Source: Achromobacter arsenitoxydans SY8 (GTDB lineage Bacteria; Pseudomonadota; Gammaproteobacteria; Burkholderiales; Burkholderiaceae_B). Taken from it: a DNA stretch of 64,000 nucleotides. The translations under genes were made by a program, and so were the position numbers. Shown in pieces: positions 38,232 through 48,259 of the stretch. The stretch is taken from the NCBI RefSeq assembly GCF_000236785.1, contig NZ_AGUF01000054.1, forward strand, positions 1 to 64,000. Reading direction: 5' to 3'. The stretch's first letter is position 1, and each line of letters begins with the position of its first letter. The notes under the pieces were generated by a model. It was not told the DNA's origin and did no database searches. It was given only the letters and a program-made list of their open reading frames with translations.

Positions 38232-40352
38232 TTATCCACGGCTGCTATCCCGTATCACCACGGCGTCCAATGCCACCGCGCCTTGCCCCTCGGGCAGCGC
38301 CAGCAACGGATTGATTTCCACCGAGCTGAAGTCCGCCCGGCGCGCGTGGGCGAAGCGGGACAGGGACGCCAGCGCGTCGGCCAGCGCGCCGATATCGCAC
38401 GGGCGCGCGCCGCGCGCGCCTTGCAGCAGCGCGTAGCCCTTGATTTCGCGGATCATCGCCAGGGCTTCTTCGCGGCCAAAGGGCGCAAGGCGGAAGCTCA
38501 CGTCCTTGAGCACCTCGACGAACACGCCGCCCAGTCCGAACATGACTACCGGTCCGAACACCGGATCGCAATGCACGCCAGCGATGCACTCCACGCCCTT
38601 GGGCGCCATGGGCGCCACGAGGACGCCGTCGATGCGGGCGTCGGGCCGGTGCTGGCGCGCCGAGGCCAGGATGTCGGCGTGGGCGTCGCGTATGGCGCTC
38701 TCGCTGCGCACGTTGAGCTTGACGCCGCCTACGTCGCTCTTGTGCGTGATGTCGGGCGACACCACTTTGAGCACGCAGGGAGCGTCCAGGCCGGCGGCGG
38801 CTCGCACCGCAGCGTCGGCGTCAACGGCCAGCACGCAAGGCATTGCGGGGAGTCCGGCTTCGCGCAGCAGTTCCATGGCCTGTACTTCGTTGTAGGTGTC
38901 CAGCAGCGGCAGGGCGCCGGCGGCCGTTGTCGCGGGGCTGGTGTCAACCTCGCAGGGGGTGGGCTCCGCACCGAGGCCCGCTACCGCGCCTATCGTGCGG
39001 ATGGCGGCGCTGGGATCGGGGAACACCAGGCAGCCCTGGCGTTCCAGTTCGCGGCGGCGCGCGGGAGGGAACAGGGCGCTGATCGCCAGCGGGACGTCCG
39101 GATGGCGGGCCTGCATCTGCTGCGCGAAGGCTTCGAAGGTGGGCCACAAGGCTTCGGAGGATCCGGCGGCGGCCAAGAAGACCGCAAGGGCGTCGTAGCG
39201 GCCTTCGGCCAGCATGTCGTCGGCGGTGGCCAGCAGCAGACCGGGCTCGGAAACGGCCTGGCCGGTGACGTCCACCGGGTTGCGGCCGCTGGCGAAGGGT
39301 ACGCGTTGCAGCAGCCTGGCTTGCGTGTCGGCAGCAGGCTCAGGCAGCGCCAGTCCGATGTCGGCGGCCTCGTCGGCCATCAGCGCGCCGACGCCGCCGG
39401 AAATGGTGACGATCCCCAGGCGTCGGCCTTGCGGGGGGCGTTGCCAGGTATCCAGCGCATAACCCAGGTTGAAGAATTCGTCGATGGTGCGCGCGCGCAG
39501 GGCGCCGTACTGGCGGAACAGGGCGTCGTACACGGCGTCGTCGCCTGCCAGCGCGGCGGTGTGCGAGGCCGCGGCCTGTGCGCCGGCCTGCGTGCGGCCG
39601 ATCTTGGTGACGACCACGGGCTTGTCCGCCATGCGCGCCGCGGCCAGGGCGCGGCGCAACTTGGCGCCGTCCCGGCAGCCTTCCATGTAGGCCATGATGA
39701 CGCGAGTATCGGCGTCGCGCGCCAGCCATTCAATGCAATCGGCAACGTCGATGTCGGCCTCGTTGCCGGTGCTGATCCAGTGCGACAGGCCCAGGCCGCG
39801 CTCGCGCGCCATGCTGTAGGCATAGGCGCCGAACGCGCCGCTCTGCGACACCATGCCGATGCCGCCGGGGGCGACCACGCCGTTGGCGGGGGCGGGCGAG
39901 AAGGTGGCGTAGACATTGCGCCGCACGTTCATGAAGCCCAGGCAGTTCGGGCCCAGCAGCCGGATGCCGCGCTCGCGCGCGATGATGCAGAGCCGTTCCT
40001 GCTGTGCGGCGCCGTCCGCGCCGGTCTCGGAGAAGCCGGACGTGAACACTACGGCGGCGCCGACCTGGCCCGGCCGTGCGCGTTCCAGCGCCTGCGCGGC
40101 GTGGGCGGCGGGCACGGCCAGGATGACCAGATCCACGGCGTCGTCCAAAGCGTCCAGGCCGGGCAGGGCAGGAAGGCCGGCGATGATGTCGGCGCGCGGG
40201 TTGACGGGAATGATGCGGCCGCCATAGCCGTGCTGCTGCAGCAAGGTGATAGGCATCGCGCCAATCTTGCCCGGCGTGGCCGAAGCGCCCACGATGGCGA
40301 TGCTATGCGGATCGAAGAGGCGGGACAGGGAGGTGTCGGAAGGCTGAGTCAT
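38232..40352 (-). CDS. NDP-forming acyl-CoA synthetase (ACD family)
   Basis: A 706-residue fused acyl-CoA synthetase. The CoA-binding Rossmann domain (LFDPHSIAIVGASATPGKIG, then PVNPRADIIAGLPALPG) is followed by the succinyl-CoA ligase-like flavodoxin folds (VGMVSQSGAFGAYAY, STGNEADIDVADCIEW), and the C-terminal ~230 residues are an ATP-grasp domain (LLREAGLPAMPCVLA, PCVLKVVSPDITHKSDVGGV). It activates a carboxylic acid to the CoA thioester with ATP. Start 40352 gives the standard N-terminus. It is the last gene of the minus-strand run from the acyl-CoA dehydrogenase at 45802. Confidence 0.93.
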   Translation of the reverse strand: MTQPSDTSLSRLFDPHSIAIVGASATPGKIGAMPITLLQQHGYGGRIIPVNPRADIIAGLPALPGLDALDDAVDLVILAVPAAHAAQALERARPGQVGAAVVFTSGFSETGADGAAQQERLCIIARERGIRLLGPNCLGFMNVRRNVYATFSPAPANGVVAPGGIGMVSQSGAFGAYAYSMARERGLGLSHWISTGNEADIDVADCIEWLARDADTRVIMAYMEGCRDGAKLRRALAAARMADKPVVVTKIGRTQAGAQAAASHTAALAGDDAVYDALFRQYGALRARTIDEFFNLGYALDTWQRPPQGRRLGIVTISGGVGALMADEAADIGLALPEPAADTQARLLQRVPFASGRNPVDVTGQAVSEPGLLLATADDMLAEGRYDALAVFLAAAGSSEALWPTFEAFAQQMQARHPDVPLAISALFPPARRRELERQGCLVFPDPSAAIRTIGAVAGLGAEPTPCEVDTSPATTAAGALPLLDTYNEVQAMELLREAGLPAMPCVLAVDADAAVRAAAGLDAPCVLKVVSPDITHKSDVGGVKLNVRSESAIRDAHADILASARQHRPDARIDGVLVAPMAPKGVECIAGVHCDPVFGPVVMFGLGGVFVEVLKDVSFRLAPFGREEALAMIREIKGYALLQGARGARPCDIGALADALASLSRFAHARRADFSSVEINPLLALPEGQGAVALDAVVIRDSSRG

Positions 40353-40369
40353 GGTGTGGCAAGGATCAA

Positions 40370-41365
40370 TCAGGAGAAGCGCACGACGCTGCGGCCGATG
40401 CTGCCGCGTTCGAGCATGGCGGCCAGCGCCTGCGGCAGTTCGAGGGGTTCGATGACGCGCGCGAGCAGGTCCAGGCGCGCGGGGCGGTATTCGGTGGCGA
40501 GCTTGTTCCATACGATGCGCCGCAGCGGCATCGGACTGTTGGCGTTGATGCCCAGAAGCTTGATGCCGCGCAGGATGAAAGGAATGACCGAGGTGGGCAG
40601 TTCCGCGCCGCCCGCATTGCCGAAAGCGGCGGCCACGCCGTCCGGCTTCAGGCTGGCGAGTGCATGGGCCAGCAGCGGGCCGCCCACGGAATCGACCACG
40701 CCGGCCCAGCGCGCGCTTTGCAGCGGCTTGATACCGGCCGACAGGTCGGGCGGGGCGATCACCTCCTGTGCGCCCAGGGCGCGCAGATAGTCTTCTGCAT
40801 CGGGCTTGCCGGACATGGCGCAGACGCGATAGCCGCGCTGGCTCAGGATGTCGATGGCGATGCCGGCGACGCCGCCCGTAGCGCCGGTGACCAGCACTTC
40901 TCCCCGCTCGGGCGTCAGCCCGCAATGCTCCATCCAGTGCAGTGACAACGCGGCCGTGTAACCGGCTGCGCCCAGCACGGCGGCGTCGCGCAGCCCGATG
41001 CTGGCGGGCAGCGGCAGAACCCAGTCGTGCCGGGCCCGCGCGTATTCGGCATAGCCGCCGTCGCAATCCACGCCGATGCCGAAGCCATGCACCACGACCT
41101 CCTGGCCGGGCGTGAGCGACGGGTCGGCGGAATGCACCACGGTGCCCGACAGGTCGATGCCGCCGATGCGCGGATACTCGCGGATGATGCCGCCGCGTCC
41201 GGCCTGGGCCAGCGCGTCCTTGTAGTTCAGGCCCGCATAGGCGACCTTGATGAACGTGTCGCCCGGGGACAGCTGGTCCGGCGTCAGCGTGTCGTAACGG
41301 CCTTGCGGCGTATCGCCAGCCGCGCCAGCGTGCAGCCGGTAGGCCTGAAATTCGGGATGTTGCAT
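40370..41365 (-). CDS. acuI: AcuI/YhdH-type acrylyl-CoA reductase (MDR family)
   Basis: A 331-residue NADPH-dependent medium-chain reductase. Family features are VAYAGLNYKDALAQAGRGG, IGGIDLSGTVV, the zinc-less YhdH signature GFGIGVDCDGGYAEYAR, and the cofactor loop VTGATGGVAGIAIDIL. AcuI reduces acryloyl-CoA to propionyl-CoA, and homologues reduce other short enoyl-CoAs. Lying between an acyl-CoA synthetase and an acyl-CoA dehydrogenase, it probably acts on a short unsaturated CoA intermediate of this pathway. Quinone-reductase naming is a generic alternative. Confidence 0.9.
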   Translation of the reverse strand: MQHPEFQAYRLHAGAAGDTPQGRYDTLTPDQLSPGDTFIKVAYAGLNYKDALAQAGRGGIIREYPRIGGIDLSGTVVHSADPSLTPGQEVVVHGFGIGVDCDGGYAEYARARHDWVLPLPASIGLRDAAVLGAAGYTAALSLHWMEHCGLTPERGEVLVTGATGGVAGIAIDILSQRGYRVCAMSGKPDAEDYLRALGAQEVIAPPDLSAGIKPLQSARWAGVVDSVGGPLLAHALASLKPDGVAAAFGNAGGAELPTSVIPFILRGIKLLGINANSPMPLRRIVWNKLATEYRPARLDLLARVIEPLELPQALAAMLERGSIGRSVVRFS

Positions 41366-41383
41366 GCTTGTCTCCGTTGGGGT

Positions 41384-42553
<1,170 letters not shown>

Positions 42554-42556
42554 GGC

Positions 42557-43528
42557 TTATTCCTCGATCTTCACGCCGGCCTGCTTGACGACGGTGCGCC
42601 ATCTGTCGGTTTCATCGGCGATGTGTTTGCCGAAGGCTTCGGGCGTGCCGCCGGTGGGCTGCATGCCCAAGCCCGTGAAGTAGCTGCGCACTTCGGGGTC
42701 CGCCAACACGGTGTTGATTTGCCGGTTCAGCAGGGCGATCACGTCCTTGGAGGTGCCGGCCGGCGCCATCACGCCCCACCAGGACGAGGCCGACAGCGGC
42801 ACACCCAGCTCGGCCAGTGTGGGAACATCCGGCAGGTCGGGATTGCGGGTCTGCGCCGCGATCCCGATGGGCCGCAGGCGGCCCGCCTTGACCTGCGCGT
42901 AAACCGGGGGCAAGTTGTCGAAGCTCATCTGGACTTGTCCGCCGACGAGCGCGGTGGCGGCCTCGCTGCTGCCTTTATAGGGAATGTGCCGCAGCGCAAT
43001 GCCGGTCTGGTGTGCAAACTGTTCGCCCGCCAGATGCGGGATGCTTCCCGTGCCGGCGGTGGAATAAGTCAGGCCCTGTTGCAGCGCGGCAGCGCGTTTC
43101 AGGTCTTGCAGGCTGCGGCCTGGGTTGGCAGCCGGCAATAGCAGATAGACCGGTACGTCCGTGGCCCAGATCACCGGCGCCAGGTCTTTCTTCACGTCAT
43201 AGGGCAGCTTGGTGTACAGCACGCTGTTGGTCGCCAGGTTGGCCGTACCCATCAGCAAGGTGTAGCCGTCGGGCGCGGCGCTGGCGACATAGGCGGTGCC
43301 GATCTGCGTGGCGCCGCCGGGCTTGTTTTCAACCACTATCGGCTGGCCCAGCAATGGCGCCAGTTTGCGCGCGATCATGCGCGCCGCAGTGTCGGTGCCG
43401 CCGCCTGCCGCGTACGGCACGATCAGGCGTACCGGCTTGTCGGGGTAGGCGGCGGCCTGGGCCGCGCCAGTCGCGCCCAGCAGGGCAATGACGCCCAGCG
43501 CGCGCAGCGTTCGAAGAGTGCGTTGCAT
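42557..43528 (-). CDS. Bug/TctC-family receptor (acyl-CoA cluster, first)
   Basis: A 323-residue periplasmic receptor with signal peptide (ATGAAQAAAYP end), YPDKPVRLIVPYAAGGGTDTAA, PGGATQIGTAYVASAAPDGYTLL and the ligand-site ALVGGQVQMSFDNL. GGGAGA precedes the ATG. It lies between two acyl-CoA dehydrogenases and next to a second Bug gene that begins 21 bases upstream. It is likely to bind a mono- or dicarboxylate that the cluster degrades. Confidence 0.93.
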   Translation of the reverse strand: MQRTLRTLRALGVIALLGATGAAQAAAYPDKPVRLIVPYAAGGGTDTAARMIARKLAPLLGQPIVVENKPGGATQIGTAYVASAAPDGYTLLMGTANLATNSVLYTKLPYDVKKDLAPVIWATDVPVYLLLPAANPGRSLQDLKRAAALQQGLTYSTAGTGSIPHLAGEQFAHQTGIALRHIPYKGSSEAATALVGGQVQMSFDNLPPVYAQVKAGRLRPIGIAAQTRNPDLPDVPTLAELGVPLSASSWWGVMAPAGTSKDVIALLNRQINTVLADPEVRSYFTGLGMQPTGGTPEAFGKHIADETDRWRTVVKQAGVKIEE

Positions 43529-43549
43529 GGTCTTCTCCCAGCAATCGGC

Positions 43550-44533
43550 TTATTGGATGCGGGCGCCGGTGGCTTGCACCAGCTTGCCCCACCAGGCGGT
43601 TTCGTCGGCGATCTGTTTGGCAAATTCCGCCGGAGAGCTGGCGAGCGGCTCGGCGCCCAGCTCCTGGAAGCGGGCGCGCAACTGTGGATCCTGCAGGGCC
43701 TTGACCACGGCTGCGTGCAGCCGCTCGATGACCGCAGGGTCGGTGCCCGCCGGCGCCATCAGGCCTTTCCAGGCCATCACCACGAAACCCTTTTGGCCGG
43801 CCTCATCGAAGGTGGGAATGTCGGGCGCTGCCGTGGCGCGCTGGTCGCTGGGCACGGCCAGTGCCCGCAGGCCGCCCGCTTTGACCTGCGGCAGCAGCGC
43901 CGGCATGTTGTCGATCATGAAATCTATATGGCCGGCCACCAGGTCGGTTATGGCGGGGCCAGTGCCCTTGTAGGGCACGTGTTCTGCCTGGATGCCCGTT
44001 TGCTGCTTGAGCAATTCGCCGGCCAGTTGCGCGGGCGAGCCGTTGCCCGGCGATCCGAAGGACAGCTTGCCAGGGTTGTTGCGCGCGTATTGCAGGAACT
44101 CCGGCAGCGTCTTCACCGGCATGGACTTGGTGACCACCATCAGGTTGTGCTCGCGTTCCAGGCAGGTGATGGGAGCCAGATCCTTCGCCGGATTGAACGG
44201 CATGTTGGCGTACAGGCTTGGATTGATGACGGTGGGGCCCGCCGCCGCCAGGAGCAGGGTGTACCCGTCGGGCGCGGACCTGGCAACGAAGTCGCCTCCG
44301 ATATTGCCGCCGGCGCCGGGTTTGTTCTCGACGATGACCGGCTGGCCCAGGATGGGATGCAAGGCTTCAGCCAGCAGGCGGCCGAGGATATCGGTGGAGC
44401 CGCCAGGGGCGAACGGCACGATCAGTCTCACCGGTTTGTCGGGGTACGCCGCCCCGGCTTGCGGGGGCAGGGCGGCGCAGGTGAAGGCGGCGGCCACGGC
44501 GCCGATCCACTTCGGCAGGTGCTTGTGCAGCAT
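43550..44533 (-). CDS. Bug/TctC-family receptor (acyl-CoA cluster, second)
   Basis: A 327-residue receptor with a signal peptide (AALPPQAGAAYP), then YPDKPVRLIVPFAPGGSTDI, PGAGGNIGGDFVARSAPDGYTLL and ITDLVAGHIDFMIDNMPALL. AAGGAGA lies before the ATG at 44533. It is clearly paralogous to the preceding Bug protein, but only about as similar as family members usually are. No TctA/B permease is near. The two receptors may serve two related acids. Confidence 0.93.
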   Translation of the reverse strand: MLHKHLPKWIGAVAAAFTCAALPPQAGAAYPDKPVRLIVPFAPGGSTDILGRLLAEALHPILGQPVIVENKPGAGGNIGGDFVARSAPDGYTLLLAAAGPTVINPSLYANMPFNPAKDLAPITCLEREHNLMVVTKSMPVKTLPEFLQYARNNPGKLSFGSPGNGSPAQLAGELLKQQTGIQAEHVPYKGTGPAITDLVAGHIDFMIDNMPALLPQVKAGGLRALAVPSDQRATAAPDIPTFDEAGQKGFVVMAWKGLMAPAGTDPAVIERLHAAVVKALQDPQLRARFQELGAEPLASSPAEFAKQIADETAWWGKLVQATGARIQ

Positions 44534-44635
44534 GATGGAAGTCTCCTTTGGTTGGGCGGGCCGCCGGCTTCTTGCGGCTGCGGTCCCGGGGTGGCCCTGA
44601 GGCCTGTGCAAACGAACGCGGGTCTTGCGCCAGCT

Positions 44636-45802
44636 CTAGCGGCCGGGCGCGTAGCCCGCCTGGGTCAGCGTATGGCGGGCAATGGTCAATTGATGGATCT
44701 GGCTGGTGCCTTCGTACAGGCGGAACAGGCGCACATCGCGGTAGAAGCGTTCAATGCCATGGTCGGCAACGTAGCCGTAGCCGCCGTGCATCTGCACGCA
44801 GCGGTCCGCCACGCGGCCGCACATCTCCGACGCGAAGTATTTGCAGATCGAGGCGTTCAGCGTGACGTCCATGCCTGCATCGCGCTCGCGGGCGGTTTGC
44901 AGCACCAACGCGCGGGCCGCCTGGATCTCCGTCTGGCAGTCGGCCAGCATGGCCTGAATCAGCTGGAAGTCCATCAGCGGCTTGCCGAACTGCTGGCGCT
45001 CGGCTACGAAGCGCAGCGTGTCGTCCAGCATGCGGATGGCGGGGCCGATGCATAGCGCGGCCAGATGGATGCGCTGCTTGTTCAGCACTTTCATCGCGGT
45101 CTTGAAACCCTGGCCTTCCTGACCGCCGATGATATTGGCGGCGGGCACACGGCAGTCCTGGAAGTGCACGGCGGATACGGGAGACCCCGCCTGCCCCATC
45201 TTGTCGTAAGGCTGTCCGGTGGACAGGCCGGGCGTGCCGCGTTCCACGATGAAGGCGGTAATGCCCTTGGCGCCGGGCGCCTGCGAATCGGTCCGCGCCA
45301 TGACCGTGAACAGGCCCGCCAGCGGCGCATTGGTGATGAAGCACTTTTCGCCGTTCAAGACGTAGTGGTCGCCGTCGCGCACGGCGTTGGTCCGCAGGGC
45401 GGTGGCGTCCGAGCCCGCCTGTGGCTCGGTCAGCGCGAAGCAGCCGGTCAGTTCGCCGGACGCCAGCAGGGGCAGGTACCGGGCCTTTTGCGCGTCGGTG
45501 CCGTCCGCCACCAGCGCCTCGGATCCGATACCGGTGTTAGTGCCGACGCGGGCCCGAAACGCCACCGAGCATTGCGACAGCTCCATGGCGGCCAGGATCA
45601 GCTCTTCGGTGGTCATGCCCGCGCCGCCGTATTGCTCGGGAATGGAATAGCCGAACAGTCCCTGCGCGGCCATGCTGGCAACCAGTTCTTGCGGCACTTC
45701 GTCCAGGCGGGCGACTTCCGCTTCGCGCGGCACCAGCTTTTCGCGCACATAGCGGCGCAGCGATTCGAGGAATGGCGGGAAGCCGTCTGGGTCCCTGATC
45801 AT
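44636..45802 (-). CDS. Acyl-CoA dehydrogenase (second of two, cluster leader)
   Basis: A 388-residue FAD enzyme: YSIPEQYGGAGMTTEEL, FALTEPQAGSDATALRT, NGEKCFITNAPLAG and KVLNKQRIHLAALCIGPAI, with YVADHGIERFYRDVRLFRLY and EGTSQIHQL near the C-terminus (probable catalytic Glu in EGTSQIH). It resembles short/branched or glutaryl-type dehydrogenases. The ATG 45802 follows GGAG. It is first in the minus-strand cluster and divergent from the tandem IclR genes. Confidence 0.93.
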   Translation of the reverse strand: MIRDPDGFPPFLESLRRYVREKLVPREAEVARLDEVPQELVASMAAQGLFGYSIPEQYGGAGMTTEELILAAMELSQCSVAFRARVGTNTGIGSEALVADGTDAQKARYLPLLASGELTGCFALTEPQAGSDATALRTNAVRDGDHYVLNGEKCFITNAPLAGLFTVMARTDSQAPGAKGITAFIVERGTPGLSTGQPYDKMGQAGSPVSAVHFQDCRVPAANIIGGQEGQGFKTAMKVLNKQRIHLAALCIGPAIRMLDDTLRFVAERQQFGKPLMDFQLIQAMLADCQTEIQAARALVLQTARERDAGMDVTLNASICKYFASEMCGRVADRCVQMHGGYGYVADHGIERFYRDVRLFRLYEGTSQIHQLTIARHTLTQAGYAPGR

Positions 45803-45994
45803 GGCGTGTCTCCGTTTTGTCCGGCGCTGGTGCGTGCCGCGCCGTGTTGAATCCAGGCTAGCAAAAGGCTGCCGGATTTGAGACAAATGTTTCGATATCT
45901 TGAACGCCACACGCGCCTGCATGGCGGCCGCTGCACTATGATCGGCAGGAGTACAAGCGCATATCGCGCGCGCCCCGCATCCAGGACCGCGACC

Positions 45995-46795
45995 ATGACC
46001 ACCCGCCCAGGCGAGCGCCACGCCGACCCCGCTTTCGCCACCACGCTGGCGCATGGGCTGTCGGTGTTGCAGGCATTTCGGCACGGCGAACCGGCGCTCA
46101 GCAACCGAGAACTGGCGGACCGCACCGGTTTGTCCAAGGCCACGATTTCCCGGTTGACCACCACCCTCATGCAGCGCGGACTGCTGCGCTATGACGCCGG
46201 CCTGCGCCGTTATCGCCTGGGCACCGCGGTGCTGTCGTTGAGCTATCCGCTCCTGGCCAGCATCAAGGTCAGGCAATTGGCGCGTCCCTTGATGAAGCGC
46301 CTGGCCGATGCGGCAGGCGGCTCGGCCTCGCTGGGCATGCATCATGGCTTGAGCATGGTGTACGTGGAAACCTGCCGCGGCCACGACGCGGTGTCGTTCC
46401 GTCCGGACATCGGCGCCTTGCTGCCGCTGCTGCCCTCGGCCATGGGGCGCGCCTGGCTGGCGCAGGCGCCGGACGACGAGGTCGAACCCGTGCTGGCGGC
46501 GCTGCGGCGCCAGGAACCGGCGATCTGGCGGCGTCATGCGCCCGATTTGGAGCAGGCGCAGCGCGACTATGCCGAACACGGCTATTGCGTGGGGCAGGGC
46601 GATTGGCACTCGGACGTGCATGCGGTGGCAGTGCCCATGCGCACGCGCGTCGACGGCCAGGCGCTGGTGTTCAACTGTGGCGTGCCGGTGACGCGGCTAC
46701 GGGCGGGCGACTTGCGGGCGCGCATCGCGCCTCGCTTGCTCACGCTGGTGGCGCGGGTGGAAAAAATGCTGGAGCGTCAGAATGACGACGCGTGA
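45995..46795 (+). CDS. IclR-family regulator (first of tandem pair)
   Basis: A 266-residue regulator: HTH (HGLSVLQAFRHGEPALSNRELADRTGLSKATISRL, here as sub-segments ALSNRELADRTGLSKATISR) and effector domain (YVETCRGHDAVSFRPDIGA, GHGYCVGQGDW-like EHGYCVGQGDWHSDVHAVAV). ATG 45995 is preferred. It is divergent from the acyl-CoA dehydrogenase gene and overlaps the next IclR gene by 14 bases. It probably controls the divergent cluster. Confidence 0.9.
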   Translation: MTTRPGERHADPAFATTLAHGLSVLQAFRHGEPALSNRELADRTGLSKATISRLTTTLMQRGLLRYDAGLRRYRLGTAVLSLSYPLLASIKVRQLARPLMKRLADAAGGSASLGMHHGLSMVYVETCRGHDAVSFRPDIGALLPLLPSAMGRAWLAQAPDDEVEPVLAALRRQEPAIWRRHAPDLEQAQRDYAEHGYCVGQGDWHSDVHAVAVPMRTRVDGQALVFNCGVPVTRLRAGDLRARIAPRLLTLVARVEKMLERQNDDA

Positions 46796-47558
46796 TCCAG
46801 ACCGCGAATTCACCACCACGCTGGCGCGCGGCATAGATATCCTTGCCTGCTTTCGGGCCGACAGGCCTGTCCTGGCCAACAAGGACTTCGCGCAGCAAAC
46901 AGGGTTGTCGCGCAGCACGGTCGCGCGCCTGACGCACACGTTGGTGGAATTGGGCTTCCTACAGCGCGAAGGCGAGCCCGCGCGTTACCGGTTGGGCGCT
47001 TCGGCGCTGGCGCTGAGCTACCCCTTGCTGGCCAGCATGCAGATCCGGCAACTCGCCCGGCCCCTGATGAAGCAACTGGCCGATCACGCGCGCGGCGCCG
47101 TGTCGCTGGTGGTGCGCGATCGCCTGCAGATGGTGTATGTGGAAACCGCCCGCTCAAACGAGGCCTTGCAGACCCGGCCCGATATCGGCGCTTCGCTTCC
47201 ACTGCTGTCCAGCGCCGCTGGCAAGGCGTGGCTGGCGCGAGTTTCGGACGAAGAGCGGGCCACCGTGCTGAATCAGCTGCGCGTGGCCGATCCCCAGCAT
47301 TACGAGACGCATTTTCCCAGTCTGGCGGTAGCGCGCCGCGACTTGGAGCGCAAGGGCTATTGCGGCAACAACCAGGAATGGCGCCCAGACGCGTACGGCT
47401 TTGCCGCGCCGCTGGGACGGTCCTACCAATCGCTGCTGTACGTCTTCAATTGCGGCGTGCCGGCAGGCGACGGTCCTTACGGGGAACGCGCCACCGACAT
47501 CGGCCCGCGCCTGGTCTCCCTGGCCAGGGAGACCGAAAGGCTGCTGGGACTGCCCTGA
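46782..47558 (+). CDS. IclR-family regulator (second of tandem pair)
   Basis: A 258-residue regulator: HTH segment VLANKDFAQQTGLSRSTVAR and effector domain YVETARSNEALQTRPDIGA, with KGYCGNNQEWRPDAYGFAA. It shares long identical stretches with its neighbour (LSYPLLAS, RQLARPLMK), showing tandem duplication. It overlaps the first by 14 bases, so the two are co-translated and could form heteromers. Confidence 0.9.
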   Translation: MTTRDPDREFTTTLARGIDILACFRADRPVLANKDFAQQTGLSRSTVARLTHTLVELGFLQREGEPARYRLGASALALSYPLLASMQIRQLARPLMKQLADHARGAVSLVVRDRLQMVYVETARSNEALQTRPDIGASLPLLSSAAGKAWLARVSDEERATVLNQLRVADPQHYETHFPSLAVARRDLERKGYCGNNQEWRPDAYGFAAPLGRSYQSLLYVFNCGVPAGDGPYGERATDIGPRLVSLARETERLLGLP

Positions 47559-47700
47559 CGCGGTGGCGGCCGCCCCGGGCGGGGACGTCGGCGCATCTTC
47601 CGCCTCCTGCGGATGCTCGCGTGGTTTTTTCAGACAACGCTGATAGCTTTTGCGTTGCCCAACAGTCATGCTAAGTCCACAAACTACTGTGGAGCGGCAA

Positions 47701-47853
47701 ATGATTGAATGGGATTTCGTGTTGAATAACCAGCCTATGAGCAAACTGAAGGGACGGGGCCTGTCGGTCGACGCCTGCGGCGGGGCCTCTATCGCGGGGA
47801 GCACTCTGAAGGCATATGGGATCGTAAATGTCCGGTGCGGCGGGGTGAATTGA
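47701..47853 (+). CDS. Small hypothetical protein (50 residues)
   Basis: The frame MIEWDFVLNNQPMSKLKGRG... is 50 residues from ATG 47701; an upstream start at 47650 would add 17. It ends CGGVN, with its TGA overlapping the next ATG (TGATG), which suggests translational coupling to the membrane protein. I do not recognise a family. Gly/Ala/Ser-rich C-terminal half. It could be a remnant of a larger gene. Confidence 0.45.
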   Translation: MIEWDFVLNNQPMSKLKGRGLSVDACGGASIAGSTLKAYGIVNVRCGGVN

Positions 47854-48158
47854 TGCGACGATTCCTGCGGTGCCTGTCGCTACTGGCCTGGTTGACCGTG
47901 TCGAGCCTGGCATTGGCTTACATCTGGATCCGCAGTTCGGACGCTTGGAATCCCATCCCGCGGTGGATCTGGGAGTGGGTGGAGCGAAACGTCGAAATCG
48001 GATGTTGTGAGCAGGCGGCCGACGTAGAGTATTCCGTCGTGCTTGGGGCCGCGGTTGTGACGATGTTGGTGATCACGGCAGTGGTCGGCTTGGCTGTCAA
48101 ATACGCGACTTGCCGCGGCAGATGCCGTACGGTCCCGCATCGGCGGGCAAAACAATGA
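47853..48158 (+). CDS. Small hypothetical membrane protein (101 residues)
   Basis: Two hydrophobic helices: LSLLAWLTVSSLALAYIWI near the N-terminus and VVLGAAVVTMLVITAVVGLA toward the C-terminus. Between them is a ~30-residue Trp-rich loop (WIWEWVERNVEIGCC) with two adjacent Cys, and the tail is basic. It is coupled to the small frame before it by a 1-base overlap. The arrangement resembles small toxin/immunity or cell-envelope accessory pairs, but nothing proves this. Confidence 0.5.
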   Translation: MRRFLRCLSLLAWLTVSSLALAYIWIRSSDAWNPIPRWIWEWVERNVEIGCCEQAADVEYSVVLGAAVVTMLVITAVVGLAVKYATCRGRCRTVPHRRAKQ

Positions 48159-48201
48159 CTAATGTGCAGCAGACGCTTGTTGCCAGTTATCGCTGCAAGC
48201 A

Positions 48202-48235
48202 CCCCCGAGCTCGGATCTTGTCCGACCTTCGGGGG
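48202..48235. terminator. Hairpin between the small membrane gene and the second TonB receptor
   Basis: A 7-base stem, CCCCCGA (48202-48208) and TCGGGGG (48229-48235), lies between two convergent genes. It lacks a T run. Probably a weak terminator. Confidence 0.45.
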
Positions 48236-48259
48236 CAGTTCAGACGGTAGCGCTTTGGC

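Noticed and set aside
38136-40790. Long plus-strand open frame opposite the acyl-CoA synthetase
   Set aside because: The minus-strand gene has clear domain motifs, and the plus frame is composed of shadow codons.
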